A stretch of DNA of 15,166 nt from an uncultured Clostridia bacterium. Lineage in GTDB: Bacteria; Bacillota; Clostridia; Christensenellales; Pumilibacteraceae. Of the stretch, positions 13,985-15,166 are shown one piece after another (position 1 is the first letter of the stretch; each line of letters begins with the position of its first letter). A program made the position numbers and the translations under genes. The notes beneath the pieces are model-generated. The model saw only the letters and a list, made by a program, of their open reading frames with translations, did no database searches and was not told the DNA's origin. The stretch is taken from NCBI GenBank assembly GCA_947627075.1, contig CANQUR010000021.1:1-15166 (forward strand), in the 5' to 3' direction.

Positions 13985-14737
13985 CTATTTTACGTTTTTT
14001 CGCGCTTCTTCGTACGCCTTTTTGCCAAGTCGCATATAATCATGAAAATTTTCGAGGGAAACGAGAGTGTCGTATCTTCCCACCTTGAAGGTACGCTCCT
14101 CTCCATGAGGCTTTTCCTCGCCCGTATAATCGTAAAAACCATGATTTTTAAGGTGGGTCGCAAGGGCATATATCTCCTCTTTCCAGCCGTTTTCGTATTC
14201 CACGCCCTCGTGATATCCGTTTTTGAGTTTGTTTGCCCAATCCTTTTTATCGAGTCCGTGATCGTCGTAACGATCGAACGGAACATTGTAATTTTCACCT
14301 TTTGCATCCACGATATCGAAATTGCCGTCGCAGACGCGTTCTATATACCATTTCGCCTCCCCGAGTTCCATTTGCTCCTCAAATCGTTTACTCGGGTCTG
14401 ATGAGCTGTAATATCCGTTCACGTTGTAAACAAAGGTTCTTTCGCCCACTCGCACGTATTTTGCAAATCCGTTTTCGGTCTCGCGTATCTCGACTCCGTA
14501 TTTCAACGATTTTCCGTTCTTTTGAGTCAAAGCGCCTATGTCGTATAACGAAAGATATTCTTCTATTTTCACATCCCCTATCTTGCCGTCCCCGTCGACT
14601 TTCATGGTTACGTGTACCGGACAAGTCCCCGTCACGCCGTATGCTTCGCCCTCGCCGCACATCCTTTCGGGATCGTTGCAAGCCGCAAAGCACATGGCAA
14701 CAATAATGCAAATCAACAAACAAAGCTTATTTTTCAT
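13985..14737 (-). CDS. Lipoprotein of unknown function
   Basis: 250 residues. The signal peptide ends in a lipobox CFAAC with Cys20, so the protein is lipid-anchored outside. The mature start, GEAYGVTGTCPVHVTMKVDG then DGKIGDVKIEEY (about 30-60), faintly resembles the start of FMN-binding or pheromone-lipoprotein-like domains (DGKI-dV), but no full match can be claimed. The rest is acidic and aromatic-rich (KWYIERVCDGNFDIV, GYHEGVEYENGWKEEIYAL). AGGAG lies 6 nt before the ATG. The ATG overlaps the stop of the permease gene (ATGA), so the two are coupled and may work together, perhaps as binding and transport parts. That link is inference from spacing only. Confidence 0.7.
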   Translation of the reverse strand: MKNKLCLLICIIVAMCFAACNDPERMCGEGEAYGVTGTCPVHVTMKVDGDGKIGDVKIEEYLSLYDIGALTQKNGKSLKYGVEIRETENGFAKYVRVGERTFVYNVNGYYSSSDPSKRFEEQMELGEAKWYIERVCDGNFDIVDAKGENYNVPFDRYDDHGLDKKDWANKLKNGYHEGVEYENGWKEEIYALATHLKNHGFYDYTGEEKPHGEERTFKVGRYDTLVSLENFHDYMRLGKKAYEEARKNVK

Positions 14738-15166
14738 TTTTCACTCCTGTCTTTTTTTCTTTTGGCTCCTATTATAGCCGAGATCAATTGATATATCCCG
14801 AGCGCGATCAAAAAATATCCGAAGCATTTGGATAAGACCGCGCTCTTTATGTTTCTTATGATGAGCGCCGCAACTACGCCGACGGCAGTCGCGGGTACTG
14901 CGATCCACAAAAAATATTCCGTTCGAATAAGCTTATTTTTAAGGTGTATGATTATCGCCACGATGGACATGGGCACAAACGCTATAAGGTTTATCGATTG
15001 CGCTATGTGTTGTTCCACACCGCAAAATATCGTTAAAAGCGGTATAAGCAACGTGCCGCCGCCCATTCCCATGCCTCCTATTATCCCGCCGACGACGCCC
15101 AGCAGGAAAAGAAACTGCTGCAGCAGCGGATAGATGGCGGTATCTTTTTTTGATATTTTTTCGGTC
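14734..15166 (-). CDS. TauE/SafE (TSUP)-family permease, half-size, 5' end beyond window
   Basis: The frame is open from the window edge to the TGA at 14734-14736, with at least 144 residues seen. Its start lies outside, or just at the edge. The N-terminal half has the TSUP signature (FLFLLGVVGGIIGGMGMGGG, then TLLIPLLTIF), followed by further membrane helices (LIAFVPMSIVAIII, YFLWIAVPATAVGVVAALII, YFLIALGIYQLISAII) and a basic tail GAKRKKDRSEK. TSUP members export sulfite, sulfonates or related anions. Usual members have about 250 residues in two halves; this one seems to hold only one half, so it would need to dimerise or pair with another gene beyond the edge. It overlaps the following lipoprotein start by 4 nt. 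The substrate cannot be told. Confidence 0.82.
   Translation of the reverse strand, partial: TEKISKKDTAIYPLLQQFLFLLGVVGGIIGGMGMGGGTLLIPLLTIFCGVEQHIAQSINLIAFVPMSIVAIIIHLKNKLIRTEYFLWIAVPATAVGVVAALIIRNIKSAVLSKCFGYFLIALGIYQLISAIIGAKRKKDRSEK

Overview
The window looks like chromosomal DNA of a low-to-moderate GC, Gram-positive-type bacterium of the Clostridia kind, probably from a gut-type uncultured lineage. The reasons are lipoboxes and single-membrane secreted proteins, SpoIVFB-like and PdaB-like genes typical of spore formers, strong GGAGG ribosome sites, and a maf-mreB-minD-spoIVFB gene order known from Bacillus and Clostridia. The exact genus cannot be read from the sequence.

Left part (1-4440): an AT-rich accessory stretch on the minus strand. 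It holds the start of a lipoprotein with InlB/Flg_new-type beta repeats, with its own near-consensus promoter, and a long secreted-type protein with BspA-like leucine-rich repeats, three InlB-type repeats and a glycine-loop repeat domain. This second gene has lost its 5' end: there is no signal peptide or ribosome site, and its frame runs back to a stop at 4070-4072. Upstream of it, 4050-4427 holds decayed gene pieces on the other strand, so this looks like a rearrangement scar.

Centre (4493-9663): a compact minus-strand operon, ppx/gppA - maf - mreB-like - minD - minE - spoIVFB-like. Junctions are overlapping or 1 nt apart except for 153 nt before minD and 45 nt before the peptidase gene. 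It is a cut-down form of the classical maf-radC-mreBCD-minCD-spoIVFAB cluster: radC, mreC, mreD, minC and spoIVFA are not there and minE is added. The MreB-like protein has lost its nucleotide-handling acidic residues, and MinE lacks the N-terminal membrane-targeting helix. These two are the most interesting points of the window.

9664-9996 is a divergent control region. It has a TTTACA-N17-TATAAT promoter for the operon, an extended -10 promoter for the plus-strand gene, and a hairpin-rich segment between two imperfect direct repeats.

Right part (10021-15166): a plus-strand membrane-anchored protein (propeller-like, SH3-like, one C-terminal membrane helix) ends at a clear terminator. Facing it is a minus-strand pair of a PdaB-type polysaccharide deacetylase and a tandem OB-fold SSB-like protein. 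Further right a half-size TauE/SafE-type permease (cut by the window edge) is translationally coupled to a lipoprotein and ends at a strong hairpin terminator. No tRNA, rRNA, CRISPR array or intact mobile element was seen.
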